Part shown: positions 10,352 to 24,425 of the stretch, in pieces
Layout: each line of letters begins with the position of its first letter
Numbering within the stretch: the stretch's first letter is position 1
Origin: Carya illinoinensis
Lineage: Eukaryota; Streptophyta; Magnoliopsida; Fagales; Juglandaceae
Assembly: GCF_018687715.1 (NCBI RefSeq)
Contig: NC_056766.1
Coordinates: forward strand, 15,347,501 to 15,411,500
Reading direction: 5' to 3'
DNA: 64,000 bases
Notes under the pieces: generated by a model
Told to the model about the DNA's origin: nothing
The model's database searches: none
The model's input: only the letters and a program-made list of their open reading frames with translations
Translations under genes and position numbers: made by a program

Positions 10352-11480
10352 CTCCCTCTCAAGTTGGTGCATAGATATTTATTACACTTAACTTGTCAAG
10401 TGAATGATGGAAGCTTCTATTGGAAACTACTTTGGTGAGTTTGTCAACCAGTTGATCCTTAGGTTTAACGAAAGAAAATCGAATGATCTTCTCTTCCAGG
10501 TTTTGTTTGATGAAGTGCTAATCCACTTCCACATGCTTGGTGTGATCGTGTTGGATTGGGTTGTGAGATATGTTGATGGCAGACTTGTTATCACAGAATA
10601 AATTTATTACTGAACCAGGAGGAAAACCAACTTCTAAGCCACCGAAGACCGCACAATCCTTTTGCCATGCCTCATAATTCAGCTTCTGCACTGGATAATG
10701 CCACTACCTTCTATTTTTTGCTCCTCCATGTAACTAAGTTGCCTCCGACGAATGTAAAGTAGCCCAAGGTAGACTTTCTATCCAAGATGTTCTCTGCCCA
10801 GTTCGCATCTGTGTACCCTTCAATATTCTTCTGGTCATTCTTAGAGAACATTAGTCCTTTTCCTAGTGATGACTTTAGATAATGAAAGATTTGAATTATT
10901 GCACCCATATGGTCTTCACTAAGACAACGCATAAATTGGCTTACTACACTCATGACGTAAGCGATGTTTGGGCAAGTGTGATATAGGTAGATGAGCCTCC
11001 CCACTAGTCTTTGATACCTCACTTAATCAACCGATACCAAATTCGAGTATTCCCCAAGCCTATGATTCTGCGCAATTGGGGTATCCACTAGTTTACACTC
11101 CAGTAATCCCACATTCTTCAATAAATCTAGTACATACTTTCGTTGTTAAAGAAATATGTCTCTTTTTGACCTTGTCAACTCTATTCCCATAAAATGATTG
11201 AGCCCTCCCAAGTTTTTCATTTCAAATTCATTAGACAATTACCCTTGTAGCCTAGAGATCTCTTCGGCATCATCCCCCGTAATTATCATATCATCCACAT
11301 AGACGATCAAAGCTGTCACTTTGCCTTGTTGGTGTTTCAAGAAGAGAGTATGATCAGAATTACTTTGGTGATAACCATATTTCCTCATAGCTAAACTTAA
11401 TCAGCCAAACCATGCTTTAGCCCATACAATACCCTCTCCAATTTACACACAATTTAGATTATCCTAAGGCCTAAAGCTAA
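10352..11480 (-). pseudogene. Copia pol fragment: end of reverse transcriptase and RNase H
   Basis: The minus strand contains the YVDDMI motif of a copia reverse transcriptase (near 11305), followed by EEISRLQ, FEMKNLG and the block YQRLVGRLIYL (near 11010). RNase H follows, with GYTDANWA (near 10815), a RKSTLGY block and, in another frame, a string like HVEVDQHFIK near 10530. Several stops and a frameshift break it. No integrase, protease, gag or 5' LTR is present, so the 5' part is lost. Upstream of about 11480 no copia sequence can be recognised. Confidence 0.8.
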
Positions 11481-13522
11481 ACTGTCGATATAGTTTTCAA
11501 AACCTAGATGATTTAATGAACTTTTATGCACATATTTGATCAAGAGATTTTACATTACTACTTGTTTTTTTTTTTTTTTTTTTTTTTTAACGTTTTGGAA
11601 TATATATCATATATTTCAAACAAAATATATAAGAATATTTTAGGAAAAACAAATGATTCTTCTAGGATTCCTAGGAACCAATACTTGCGTAGTATTTGGG
11701 TATGATGCATCCATGCATGTCCTCGATCTATAGCTATGCCGCCATAGTTCTTGTCTTTTCTCACCTTTGGGTCGAACTCTACAATTCGACAGCTATAGGA
11801 AGATCTAAAAATGTAGAGAAAATCGACTCAATTTTTATAAGAAAGAAATTCCCATAAGAGTTTGAACAAACAGCGATTAGACATTTTAATTAAACATTTC
11901 ATATGTTGAACTGACCTATTAAAAAATGTCATTCTATTTCATGCGTAAGAGAGAATAATATAAATTAAATTAAATAATAGAAATAATCACTGCATGCCCA
12001 TCAACTTGAATCATTGTTTCATGGACTCCCTCTGGTTTCTAGCCATTTATTTTGTACAACAAAGAGAAATGGAAGAGGATCATACTCTCCACATGATCTT
12101 AACCAATTAGGAGACAACGTTGTACGTCGATGTCATCATGAAGTCAAATACACTTGTCCATCACACTAACCACTTGTTACTCAACAAAATTAAAGAGATA
12201 TACATGGGAATAATAATAAAGATCGAGGAATGCAAGTGAAGCATGATCGATGATATTGATCGACGCTGTTTGGCGCATGAACAAACGCACACGAGATGTT
12301 AGATAATTAGAATAGCAAAGTACTTGTAGGTTTCATGTACAAAATGACTTCGATTTTCTTCTGATAATGCATTTTAGCCTCATCTAATTTGGTTCAAAAT
12401 TAATATATAACCCCTCACGTACATGTTTTAGTTTGCCAAATCATACCATATGCACTACAAGAAAAATATTTATTTCAAATCAGTTATTTGTTATTATAAA
12501 AATAGTGCTATATATAGTTATAAAATATGTAAGTACCGTGTTGTTATTTTAAATTAAAAAAAGTGATGTCTATTATTAAAAAATTAATTTTATTTTCGTA
12601 CAGGTCCGATATTTATTCAATTTTTTAAAAGTAATTACACGACACTTACATACTCATAACTATAAATATCATTTATTTTATTATAAAAATAATAATTTTC
12701 TATCGAAATGAATAAATTCTTGTCATGAATAATTATTCTCATCACAAATAATTCATTACAAATATTATCTTTTTATTTTTTGTCATTTGTATGCATTTAC
12801 TCACATTTCAGACGTGATGTGATTCACAAGTCGTTCCGGACCTCGAATTATTCATTTCACATGTTACTGGTTAGGTAATAATGACTAATGAGTTTTTGGA
12901 CATATTATCAGATGCGTACATGACTTGTTCAATATAAGTTAGAAACCTTTTTATTTTCTATATTATATATATGAGTAGTGGTATATAGATTACAATTTGA
13001 CGTACAAATATTATATGTTATTAATTTTTCTTTAATTCAAATTTATTAAATTCGAGACTATTACAATGATTGACACCTCAATACATATGGTTATGCATGT
13101 AAAATTATAAATATAAATAATATTTTTCGTTATATTTTTTTCTTTTTCTTTTTTCTTTTGATAAAAAGAGCATGATATGAGATACAGAAAGGAGAGACCT
13201 CCCTTAGAACAATACAAATTTTAAACGTCCACTTATTCGTTTATCTCCAATCTCAAAAATGATTTTTATTTTAACTTTTCATTCAATTATTTATCTAAAT
13301 TTCAGTAAAAAAAAGTAAAATTCACAAAAATTAAAGCAACTAATTTTACTAAAATCAAAATAAAAATATTAAAAAAAAGTTATATTCAATATGAGAGATG
13401 GGACAGGGTGGGTGACAGCATAACCAAATACTAGGATATTAATTCAAATTATGCCATGTGGATGGTATACTGAGATAATCAAATACACTTAATCCTGACA
13501 CTAATTTTCAAACTTATTAAGA

Positions 13523-13558
<36 letters not shown>

Positions 13559-14403
13559 CCACATCAAGCATTCCTGGAGGTAAAATATTCTCCCTATACT
13601 ATAAAAGATGTAGTAAATGAGTAGTAGGAAGGTAATAAGCGTATCATATTTATTCTATACTAAATTGTCAGTTGAAAAAAAAAAAATTGATTCTACGAAT
13701 GTTTTATTTCGGTTGATCAAGATCCACTTAAGTTACTATTCAGACATTAGGGGTTAAACTAGGATATATATATATATATATATATGAACATGCATGAAAT
13801 GAAACTTACATTTGTATTTATTAAATATTTAACGATGTCCAAGAAATTTATTTGACAATCATAAATTAATCATGTAATTGTATGGTACACTTCATGTCTA
13901 TCTTTCTTTGACTTTAAGCTTTATGTTAAAGATAAGAACTTAAAGAATTTTGATGATCATCTAGATATCGATCTCTTGTATATATAATTTCGCGCTAACT
14001 TAAGAAAAAAAAATTACCAAAAAAGAATTATTATATTGGACGTGGAAGAACTTTCGAGGACATAGAACATACATGTGTGGATATTTTTCTTCCCCTAATT
14101 AAATTTGAAGGAAAGAATTATTCATTATGCAAACCTCCAGCAACATACCTTATAATATCATATGAATATTACAATATTAATGATATCACGATCGAGTTGT
14201 AATAATAAATTATTAAAAAGAAAAAAAATAAAAAAGAAGTTAAACATATAATTTAGATTGTCATGGATTATATACCACGTACATCAATCTTTAGATTGGC
14301 ATGGACAGTAAACATTTTTCAAAAAATTATTTTCTGTAAATATCTCACATTGTTAAAAAAATACATTAAAAATATTAATTTTGTAACATTTTGATTATAC
14401 AGA
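11481..14403. other. Intergenic, AT-rich, no gene seen
   Basis: Contains a poly(T) run at about 11565-11588, TA microsatellites near 13527-13553 and 13764-13785, and a CACTA-type terminal motif at 12454. The few open frames (for example 11558-11764 and 13032-13217 on the minus strand) are low-complexity and resemble no protein I know. Confidence 0.5.
12454..12468 (+). mobile_element. Possible CACTA transposon terminus
   Basis: The motif CACTACAAGAAAAAT is the common terminal sequence of plant CACTA (En/Spm) elements. I find no matching inverted end nearby and no transposase, so only one terminus can be supported. Confidence 0.35.
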
Positions 14404-14722
14404 TAGTGATAGTAGTGGTAATATGTGATATGACCCGTAAACTCAATACGAATACGACATTAAATTAGCATGAAGTTTGATGTATATATAAATGGATTCA
14501 AGTTAAAACAAGTTGACCCGTTAAAATACGATTAATAAAATGGTCAATAACGAGTTAATCCACTTAACCCACAATAACCAGTTTAAATTTTATTTCAAAA
14601 TTATAATTTATTACGATTGGGTTGTATTGATATTTCTTAATATGTTTATATTTTTATTGTTGGGATTGTAGTTTTAGACCTATACTCATATTTGTTGTTA
14701 TTGGGTTTGCAATGCTTATAAG
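14404..14722 (+). mobile_element. hAT-like non-autonomous repeat, left half (split element)
   Basis: This block aligns with the first part of the uninterrupted copy at 54371-55064. Shared strings include GACCCGTTAAAA, ATAAAATGGTCAAT/ATAAACTGGTCAAT and TATACTCATA. The match breaks after AATGCTTATA at 14722 and resumes at 17925. Eight bases before the TAG at 14404 read TATACAGA. The eight after the far end at 18238 read TATAGAGA (7 of 8 match), consistent with an old hAT target-site duplication. Confidence 0.6.
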
Positions 14723-14734
14723 GGGACAAAGAAT

Positions 14735-17187
14735 TAGGGCTGAGTCAAAATCCAAAAATCCGACTTTGACCCGGACTCCACTCCAACTCAGAGTCAGTTT
14801 TTTCCCCTTGGGAAGTCGGAGTCGAAGGCGGTGGTGGAGGTACACCAACTCCAACCCCAACTCTGACTTCCCATTCCGTCTCCGCCTCTTACCCTGCTCC
14901 AATCTTATACATATTTTATAAAAATATATGCGTTTTTCTATATATTAATCATATAAATATAATAGCATGTAATAATAATGTATAAATATTAAAATGCATA
15001 ATAACATGTAACATTGTAATACTAATTTATAATAACATGTAACACTAATATATAAATAATAAATTTATAATAACATGTAATACTAATATATATAACTAAA
15101 GTATTGATTATATAGATTTTATATAATTATATCTTATATAGTTAGTTAAACTCAATAATATACTAGCACAGCCCTGTCGGCCAGGTTCTACTCTCCGGTC
15201 CCTTCTCCTTTTTTCTTTCTTTGTTTTTTTTTTTTTTTTTCATTTCATGAGCTCCCATGTCTCAATTTTTAATCAAGTCTTTGGGTTTTAATTTGCTGAT
15301 TGGGTTATACATACAAGTCACAGATTTAGCCCTTTTTTCATTTCTTCAAGTTTCAAAGATTTGGCTATTTGTTTTCCAGTTTAGTTTCATCTGGTTTTTT
15401 GTTTTCCAGTTTAGTTTTGTCTGATTATTTACATATATCTTCTACTCTAAACAGTATACCAATTATATTATGGTTAAAGTTTTTTATTATTTTAAGTTCT
15501 GTTAGATTAAAGGAATGATGGTGTTTTTGGGGCTGTTGGGCCTGTGTTGAATACTCACTGGATTTTAATTTGCTGATTGGTACTTTGGGTTTTAACTTGC
15601 TGATTTTGTTTGGGGAATCCTTTCCCAAAAAATATGTAATTTCTGATGTTGTTTTAGTGGTATTTTCATCCATAACTTTCTCATTTTTCAAATCCACCTG
15701 TATTTTTTATATACTTTTCTTTTTTTGGCACAGAAGGAAACACCATTCTGTCTTCTCGAATTTCAGACTTTGGAACATTTGCTGTGTAGATTAGGCATTG
15801 AAGTATTTTCGTGCATTCATATTGTATGTAAATAAGCATGCAGATATGAGTTGCTTGGAATTGATCTCTTTTTGTTAAAAAATGTGCCTGGGATGAACAT
15901 ATTATGTTGCTAATTCTATTAATTTTGATGGTTGTATGTTATAACTTATAAAGATGGTTTTGTTGATGATTTGGAAATTTAAGAATGCTACTGCATTTGT
16001 TAGTTGTGCATGTTTAAGACTTAAAGTTTTCAAGTTTTAAGAGTCCTGCTAGTACCCAGAATATATATTCCAATGCTTTTTGTGATGTTCAAAATTGGTC
16101 ATTTAAGTATGTCCGAAAGAGTACCTTTCAATCATGAGTGTTGTTGATATAATCTGTGTAGTGGGTTTAGGATATGTGTTTGTTATATTATTTCTTTTAT
16201 GTATGAATCTATCTTTTATTTATATTATTAATGTTCTTATTTTTAATAATAATCATGTGGGTTTTGGTATAGAAGCGAAAATGAGTAGGTGAGGAAATGG
16301 AGAGCAAGCTAGGTTTTGTTGGGTGGGTTGAAAATGGAGCAGAGAAACATAGTAGAGCAAGCTAGTGTCTGGAAGGCTAGAATTTGATTTATTATTGGTA
16401 AGGAATACAAATAATTGATTATTATGCATGAGAGAATACATATTTTTGCATACATACATATATATGTACACCTATCCATATCTAATCTTATAAACATATT
16501 TTTGTTAATCTCCTATATTATTTTAGGACCCAAATTCCATTTTTGGAGCACGTTAGTGTAGGAGTCAAAAACCACATTAATCTAATGCCAAAATACGTAC
16601 CTTGCAGCCAAGCATTTCCTATGCTCCTTTATGTTTTCTTTACTAATCTTTTCATATTTGTTTCAGGCACAACTCGGAAGATGGAACATTTGGAAGTTTT
16701 TAACATTTACTTACTTTATTTTAGTTCATTTGTTGGGATTTAGAAGTTTATTATTTGGAATTTTGTAATTTAATTTATTTTGGTAAATTTGGAAGTTTGT
16801 AATTTAGTTTATTTCGGTGCATTTTGAACTTTGTAATTTAATGTATATTTAATTTTTAATTTTTGAATGAATGTTAGTACTTGTTTGTTTGTTAGTACTT
16901 GGAAGTTTTTTTTAGTTTGTACTTGTTTTTTAATTATTTAGTTTAGATTATAATTTTTGAAACAATTGAAATTTGAGAGCCCACACAATTATTTTAAAAA
17001 AAAAAAAGAGTGGGCCAAATATGAAGTTAAAAAAGAAAAGAAAAAAAAAAGCTCAAAATCTGACTCCGTTCCGAAGTCAGAGTCGGAGTAGAGGAAGTGT
17101 CTGTCGGAGTCGAAGGTAGGATTTGACCTCCGACTTGGATTCGAATGTTGGTCATACCGATTCTGACTTGGTTGGTGCTCAGCCCTA
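14735..17187. mobile_element. Candidate hAT-type non-autonomous element, 2.45 kb
   Basis: The left end reads TAGGGCTGAG and the right end is its exact 10-bp reverse complement, CTCAGCCCTA. The flanking octamers CAAAGAAT and CTGAGAAT agree at six of eight positions, as expected of an aged 8-bp duplication. Both termini carry inverted GTC/GAC-rich sequence (for example GGAGTCGAAGG and AGTCGGAGT). The interior is 2.3 kb of AT-rich DNA with T-rich stretches. It encodes no recognisable transposase, so it would depend on an autonomous partner. A short phrase, TTTTAATTTGCTGATTGG, recurs near 15288 and 15563. Confidence 0.6.
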
Positions 17188-17924
17188 CTGAGAATGGTGC
17201 CTTTGCATCATACTGATAGTGCAAATTAAAGCACCTTTTCATTTTTTACTTTTTTACTGTCAAATATTTTTTAATATCTTTAAATTTTTTTAAAAAAAAA
17301 TTCACTAATAGTTCATTTCTTAACCATTAAGTAAAAAATAAAAATAAAGTATCGGTCAAAATGGGGGGCACCATTTTGGTCTAAGTAGCATTTTCCTTAG
17401 TTTTATTATAGGTTAAAATCTAAAAAATAGTGATATTTGTTTTAGTAGGTAGTCTTATGTTGCATTTGAATGTTCAACTGAGCTCAATTCTCTATGAATA
17501 GTAATCAGTTAAATAAGTTTTGTAAGACTCACTTAAGATAAATTTAAAATGTGATTGGATGTTAAGATAAATTTATATATATTTATGAAAAATTATGAAA
17601 TTATTGGAACTCACTACTGTTCACATCACATTTTTGTCCGCCACGCGCCAAACATGCAGAGGAGATTTCTGAAAAAGCTAGTTTTGTCCTCTATTACTGG
17701 GCACAAACCAATTTTGTCAAGAGAGAGAGAAGTTAACGGCAAACAAAAAAAAAAAAACTGTAGAGGAGATAAGCTTTTGTTAGCCGGCCTAGATACATCC
17801 ATCTACAGGAAATAAACCCACTGAATTCATGTATAGTGTAGCTCACTTGAGGTGTTTGGATGGTTGAACGGGTTCAAAAGTGGACTGCACTTAGTGCAGT
17901 CAAGGAACCAAATAGGACCTTATT
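17188..17924. other. Second part of the insertion, origin unclear
   Basis: This 740 bp lies between the hAT candidate and the resumed right half of the split repeat. It includes a stretch resembling a common plant MITE (GTTGCATTTGAATGTTCAAC and GATTGGATGTTAAGAT near 17460-17570), and ends with GGTGTTTGGATGG...CCAAATAGGACC near 17855-17920. No gene seen. Confidence 0.4.
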
Positions 17925-18238
17925 TTTTTTAGATATTGTGGCTACTAATAAATATAGATTTTAACTTTTATATGAAATTATGTTAATCAAGTAAAATGGA
18001 TTATGCAAGTTCAACTCATTTATATAAAAAGGATATAAATGAGTCATGTCTTGTTGACTCATTTCTAATTAATTATTAAACGGGCCAAAATAAGTGAAAC
18101 GACATGATCAATTATTTAATTGGATCATGTTAGGGTTCAAACGTCTTACACGTTTAGCTTAATGAGTCATGGTTGGATTAATCCATATAGTTGAATGTTC
18201 ATAACTTGACACGATACGAAAATGAATTGCCACTCCTA
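17925..18238 (+). mobile_element. hAT-like non-autonomous repeat, right half (split element)
   Basis: Aligns with the second part of the intact copy (54735-55064), sharing AGATATT.TGGCTA, TAATAAATATAGATTT, TATGAAATTATGTTAAT, ACGTTTAGCTTAA and CTTGACACGA. It ends CACTCCTA. Read in reverse this is TAGGAGTGGCAATTC, a hAT-style terminus. Confidence 0.65.
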
Positions 18239-18502
18239 TATAGAGAACACTATATCATTAAGAAACAAAAGTATAGGGACTAGGTGATGCACTAGAAATA
18301 ATTATTATGTTATGCTTGGTGTGGTCATGCCTAACAAAAATGCACAAATTTTAGAGAATATAAATTAATTGGGAATTATTACTTTATATAAGAGAGAATG
18401 TATGTGCATTAATAGATCATGGTATTCCTAGCTAGAAATTATCTAAATTTCCATCTCAGGCTGAGCTCTCTCTCAATTCTTATATTGACTTAATCTTCAA
18501 AG
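18239..18502. other. Intergenic, nothing recognised
   Basis: AT-rich spacer between the split repeat and the copia element. No feature seen. Confidence 0.5.
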
Positions 18503-18774
18503 TGTTAAGGATAAAGATGATTCAAATATTCAAACAAGATCAACGTCAAACCAGTGAGCTGCATTTTCGTGTTTATCTCCAACAGCTCTATCTTATCATT
18601 TATATTTGAATGTTCGTAATTTATATTTGAAGATTTATCTCTTGTAACAGTCGTAAATCTCCTCTTGTAACAATCTTAGATTTGTTCTCATTCGAATGTA
18701 ATTACTCTGCTTATAAATATATGAACACATACTCTGTTTGGTAAGTAATTCCAGAATAGTTTTGGTTTCTTTCA
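18503..18774 (+). repeat. 5' LTR of the copia element
   Basis: Starts TGTTAAGGATAAAG and ends GGTTTCTTTCA, followed at once by the primer site TGGTATCAGA. Contains a TATA-like TTATAAATATATG near 18710-18722. Confidence 0.9.
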
Positions 18775-18784
18775 TGGTATCAGA
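18775..18784 (+). other. tRNA-iMet primer binding site
   Basis: TGGTATCAGA is the usual copia primer site, complementary to the 3' end of initiator tRNA-Met. It directly abuts the LTR. Confidence 0.85.
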
Positions 18785-18815
18785 AAATTCTATAGCTCAC
18801 GCCTTTCTTGATCCT

Positions 18816-21800
18816 ATGGCTATTTCTGGCTCTTCTTCTAATGCTTCCGCTACCTTCCATCTTCCAGCACAAGTTATTTCCATCAAGCTTGATGGTGCTA
18901 ACTTTCTTGCCTGGAGTGCTCAATTACTCCCACTTTTTCGGAGCTATGGCTTGATGGGAATTGTTGATGGTTCTGATCCCTGCCCTCCTAAATATTCCAG
19001 TGATGAGCTCCACGTTTAAGGTGTTCTTAACTCTGCCTATGTGGTTTGGCAGTATAAAGATCAAACCTTGCTTGGTTGGATTGTCTCATCTCTATATCCT
19101 TTAATTGCTTCTACTATTTATGTTCTGGAAACATCTCAACTTGCTTGGCAGGCTCTCAATTCACATTTTACTGCACCTTCCACCTCTAGAATTTCTCTCA
19201 TCAAGAGAAAACTTCAATCTCCTCAACAAGGCACCATGTCGTGCCAAAGCTTTCTAGATGAAGTCAAATCCCTCTCAGATGAATTATCAGCAGTTGGCAA
19301 ACTGGTTGAGGATTCTGACTTGATTTTATCCTTGCTCAATGAACTCAACTCATCCTTTCATTCTTTTGTCACAACATACATGCTGCTTGCAAAGGAGAAA
19401 TCGATGTCCTTTTCTGATTTTCATGCCGAGCTGCTCAACTATGATCTCATGCAGAAATTTCACAATCACGACATTCAACCTGAGACGGGTTTCTATGCTC
19501 TTTACTCCCACAAATCTAGTTCCAAATCAGGAGCACGCAATAACAACAACAACTAGTCCCGCTCTTTAGTTATGTCCAAATCTCCTAGCACAGTTTCATC
19601 TTCTTCACCATTTCGGCAGCCCCTACCTCACTTGCTAGCTTCCTCATCTAAACCTGTGTCAAATGATTCTTAGTCTCGATCACCTTATCAAATCTGCAAA
19701 AGAGAAAATCACCAGGCGTTAGATTGCTTCAACTGTATGAACTATGTCTTTCAAGGGAGCCATCATCCAATAGAGTTGGCTGCTATGGTTGGTGAGGCTA
19801 ATGCTACCTGCCTTAATTAGCATCAATGGTACGCTGATAGTGGTGCAAATATTCATGTTACTTCTGATGCAACTAATTTGGCAACTTCTCAACCATATGA
19901 AGGCAATGATTTTGTGGGCGTAGGTAACGGGGCAGGTTTGATAATCTCATGCACTAGTAATGCCACTATTAAAACTCCTTCTTCTCTCTTACTTTAAATG
20001 ATGTTGCTTATTGTCCTCAAGCTTTTGCCCATATTCTTTCTATCAATAAATTTTGTAAGGATAATGATGTGTTATTTGAACTTATTGCTTCAAATTTTTT
20101 TGTGAAGGACCTCAAGATGGGGGACACTATCATGATGGGGCCCAGTGATAGAGGATTGTACCCGATCAACCTTCATTAGCTATCGTCATCTAAATTTCAT
20201 GCTTTCACCATCACTATTGGGGTCAAGGCCTCTACCGCCACTTGGCATTGTTGTTTGAGACATCCTTCGTCGACTACTTTGCATAATATTCTTCATAATT
20301 ATTCTCATCCTATTAGTAATTCATTCAATAAAAAGCCCATTTGTGTGTCATGTCAACTAGGTAAGTCTAAGCAGTTGTCATTCTCTGATTCCTCAAGAGA
20401 ATCAACTGCTCCACTAGAGTTAATTCATTCCGACGTCTGGTCCACTTCCACTCCATCTTTGAGTGGTTTTCTCTATTATGTAATCTTTATTGATGACTTT
20501 ACTCGTTTTTGTTGGTTATATCCCATTTCTAATAAATCCGATGGCTATGCTACGTTTTTTAAATTCAAAACCCTAGTGAAAAAACAGTTTAATTATCCCA
20601 TTAAACAAATACAAAGTGACAATGGTGGTGAATATTGTTACACCATTTTTAAACAATTTCTGAGTGATAATGGGATTTTTCATCGGCTATCTCGTTCACA
20701 TACCTCTCAACAAAACGGCATTTCCAAGAGGAAACATCGACATATAGTTAAGATGGGACTCACTCTCCTTGCACAATCTGGATTACCTAAGAAATTTTGG
20801 GTCGATACTTTCTTAACTTCCATATTTATCATCAATCGGTTGCCTACAAAAGTCCTCAATTTTTCTTCACCCTTTAAATGTCTATTTCATCTTCCTCTAG
20901 ACTTTAGCTATTTTCGTTCATTTGGTTGTTAATGCTTTCCATGTCTTTGACCTTACATGCCTAATAAACTCTCTTACCATAGCACACCATGCATTTTCAT
21001 TGGTTATTGTTCTAATCAGAAGAGGTTTCGATGCTATGATCCATCCTCCAGACGTGTTTATATTTCCAGAAATGTGATCTTTGATGAGGTTGTGTTCCCT
21101 TCTCATGTACAATCTTCTCTCATGAACTCTGGCAACAGTATTCCCTTGTCAGGTAATTCTCAACCCTTACTTCCTTCTCGTCCTTCACACATTTTACTTT
21201 CACCTTCACCTTCCACTTCCTCTTCAGTTTCACCATCTCATACTACTCCCATAATCCCCACTGAACATCACCTTCCTATTTCAACCGACACTTCGCCAGA
21301 CATCGATCCTCTCAATTCCTCATCTCCTACCAACATCCTTGAGTCCCCATCTACTACTCCTACCAGTTTAGTTCCTTCCTACCATGTCACTAGATCAAAA
21401 ACTAGTAATCTTAAGCCTTGTACATACCCTGATTTTCATCTCTATTATTCAACACGTCAACCTCTTCGAGCTTTGCATGCAGGTGTTATTATTTTCGAGC
21501 CTCATTCCTATGTTCAAGTCGCAGCTATACCTGAATGGCATGCTACCATGGAGAGTGAATTCCAAGCATTGTTAAAGAACGAAAACTGGACTCTATGTCC
21601 TCATCCACTCAGCAAAAATGTTGTTCCAAGTAAGGGGGTTTTTAAATCCAAAAGCTGGTCAGATGGGAGTATTGAAAGACTCAAAGCATGGTTAGTTGCG
21701 GTTGGCTATCCCCAACGTAGTGGTATTGATTTCCATGACACATTCAGCCTAGTTATTAAACCATCCACGGTTCGCATGGTACTCACACTTGCTGTCTCAT

Positions 21801-23033
21801 TTAATTGGGACATTCGGCAACTTGATGTGTCTGACGCCTTCCTTCATGGAATTTTGAAGGATGAAGTCTATATGCCTCAATCTAAAGGTTTTGAAGATCC
21901 TACCAATCCACAATCTGTGTGTAAGTTGCATAAATCTATACATAGGTTGAAACAAACCCCTTGGGCTTGGTTTAATCGATTATCCACTATCATTTTATCT
22001 ATCAGATTTGTAAGTTCTCAGGTTGATCCTTCTTTGTTCACCTATCACCGTGAATCTACACGTGTTCTTGCTAGTTTACGTGGACGACATTCTCATGACG
22101 GCTAATGATCAATCCTTTATTAATGAGTTGATCTCTAATCTTCAGCTTGACTTTGTTTGATAGATCTTGGGCAGTTATCATATTTCCTGGGTATTGAAGC
22201 TACCCGTAATCCATCCGGTTTGCACCTTCGATAGACAAGATATATTATTGATCTATTGGAACGTGTCAAACTCGTTGGCATACATCCTTATCGTGCTCCA
22301 TGTGTTTCAGGTACTAAGTTGTCCAAATTTGATGGAGACCTCCTACCTGATCCTTCAAAATATTGTCATAAGTCGGTGCCTTACAATATGTGACTCTTAC
22401 TTGCCCAGATATCGCATTCTCCATGAATCAAATTTGCCAACATATGCAAGCATCAACTACAACACATTGGACAGCAGCCAAGCGAGTTCTACGTTATCTA
22501 AAAAATACTCTGGACTTTGGCCTCTTTTACAAACATGGTTCCTTCTCCATCAATGCATACTGTGACTCGAATTGGACCGGTGATCCCGATGATAGACGAT
22601 CAACTTATGGCTATGGCATTTTTGTTGCTCCCAACCCTATCTCGTGGTCGGTGAAGAAACAACCGATGGTCTCTAAATCCAGTGCTGAGGCAGAATATAG
22701 ATATTTGGAACTAGTTATAGCTTAAGTGTATTGGCTGCGCATGCTATTATGTGAACTGAAAATTTCTCTTGATTCTCCTCCTGTGATCTGGTGCTATAAT
22801 ATTAGTGTTATTGCCCTTGTTTCCAATCCTATTTTTTATGCACGATCTAAGCATATCGAGGTGGACTACCAATTTGTGCGTGAAAAAGTAGCACATCGAG
22901 ACGTCATTTTGGAACATCTTTCGACCTCTATTCAACCTGCAGATATTTTCACCAAAAGACATACAGCTGATAGATTTTGTTTCCTTCATGACAAACTGAG
23001 CATCTTTGATCTTTCTATCAGTTTGCGAGGGAA
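18816..23033 (+). pseudogene. Copia gag-pol polyprotein, inactivated
   Basis: Gag starts at ATG 18816 (MAISGSSSNAS), has a stop at 19017 and runs in the same frame to about 19550. Protease follows, with WYADSGANIHVTSD near 19827. A frameshift near 19990 leads to integrase in another frame: WHCCLRHPS (20242), CVSCQLGKS, HSDVW (first Asp) and QSDNGGEY (second Asp, near 20615). The third catalytic residue, Glu in the conserved ERKHRH motif, is Lys here (SKRKHRH near 20725). Stops follow at 20930 and nearby. Reverse transcriptase spans 21530-22110, with RQLDVSDAFLHG. A frameshift near 22065 precedes YVDDI. RNase H contains YCDSNWTGDPDDRRST and SKSSAEAEYR, and the end has SKHIEVDYQFVREKV and ADIFTK. 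At least three frameshifts and many stops make it inactive. Confidence 0.9.
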
Positions 23034-23305
23034 TGTTAAGGATAACGATGATTCAAATATTCAAACAAGATCAACGTCAAACCAGTGAGTTGCGTTTTCG
23101 TGTTTATCTCCAACAACTCTATCTTATAATTTATATTTGAATGTTTGTAATTTATATCTAAAGGTTTATCCCTTGTAACAGTCGTAAATCTCCTTGTAAC
23201 AATCTTAGATTTGTTCTCATCTGAATGTAATTACTCTGCTTATAAATATATGAACACATACTCTGCTTCTGGTAAGTAATTTCATAATAGTTTTGGTTTC
23301 TTTCA
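23034..23305 (+). repeat. 3' LTR of the copia element
   Basis: Same length and ends as the 5' LTR, with about 15 substitutions and two short compensating indels by hand count. Confidence 0.9.

Positions 23306-24425
<1,120 letters not shown>

Larger units (their letters stand above)
18503..23305 (+). mobile_element. Complete but dead Ty1/copia LTR retrotransposon
   Basis: Two 272-bp LTRs (18503-18774, 23034-23305), each TGTTAAGG...TTTCA, flank an internal region. This has a tRNA-iMet-type primer site (TGGTATCAGA at 18775) and a purine-rich tract (GCGAGGGA) just before the 3' LTR. Gag, protease, integrase, reverse transcriptase and RNase H occur in copia order. The five bases outside the LTRs (CAAAG left, TGAAG right) agree at three of five, so no clean target duplication remains. 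By hand the LTRs differ at about 15 positions in 268. The short LTRs and domain order suggest the Ale/Retrofit group, but this is tentative. Confidence 0.9.
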
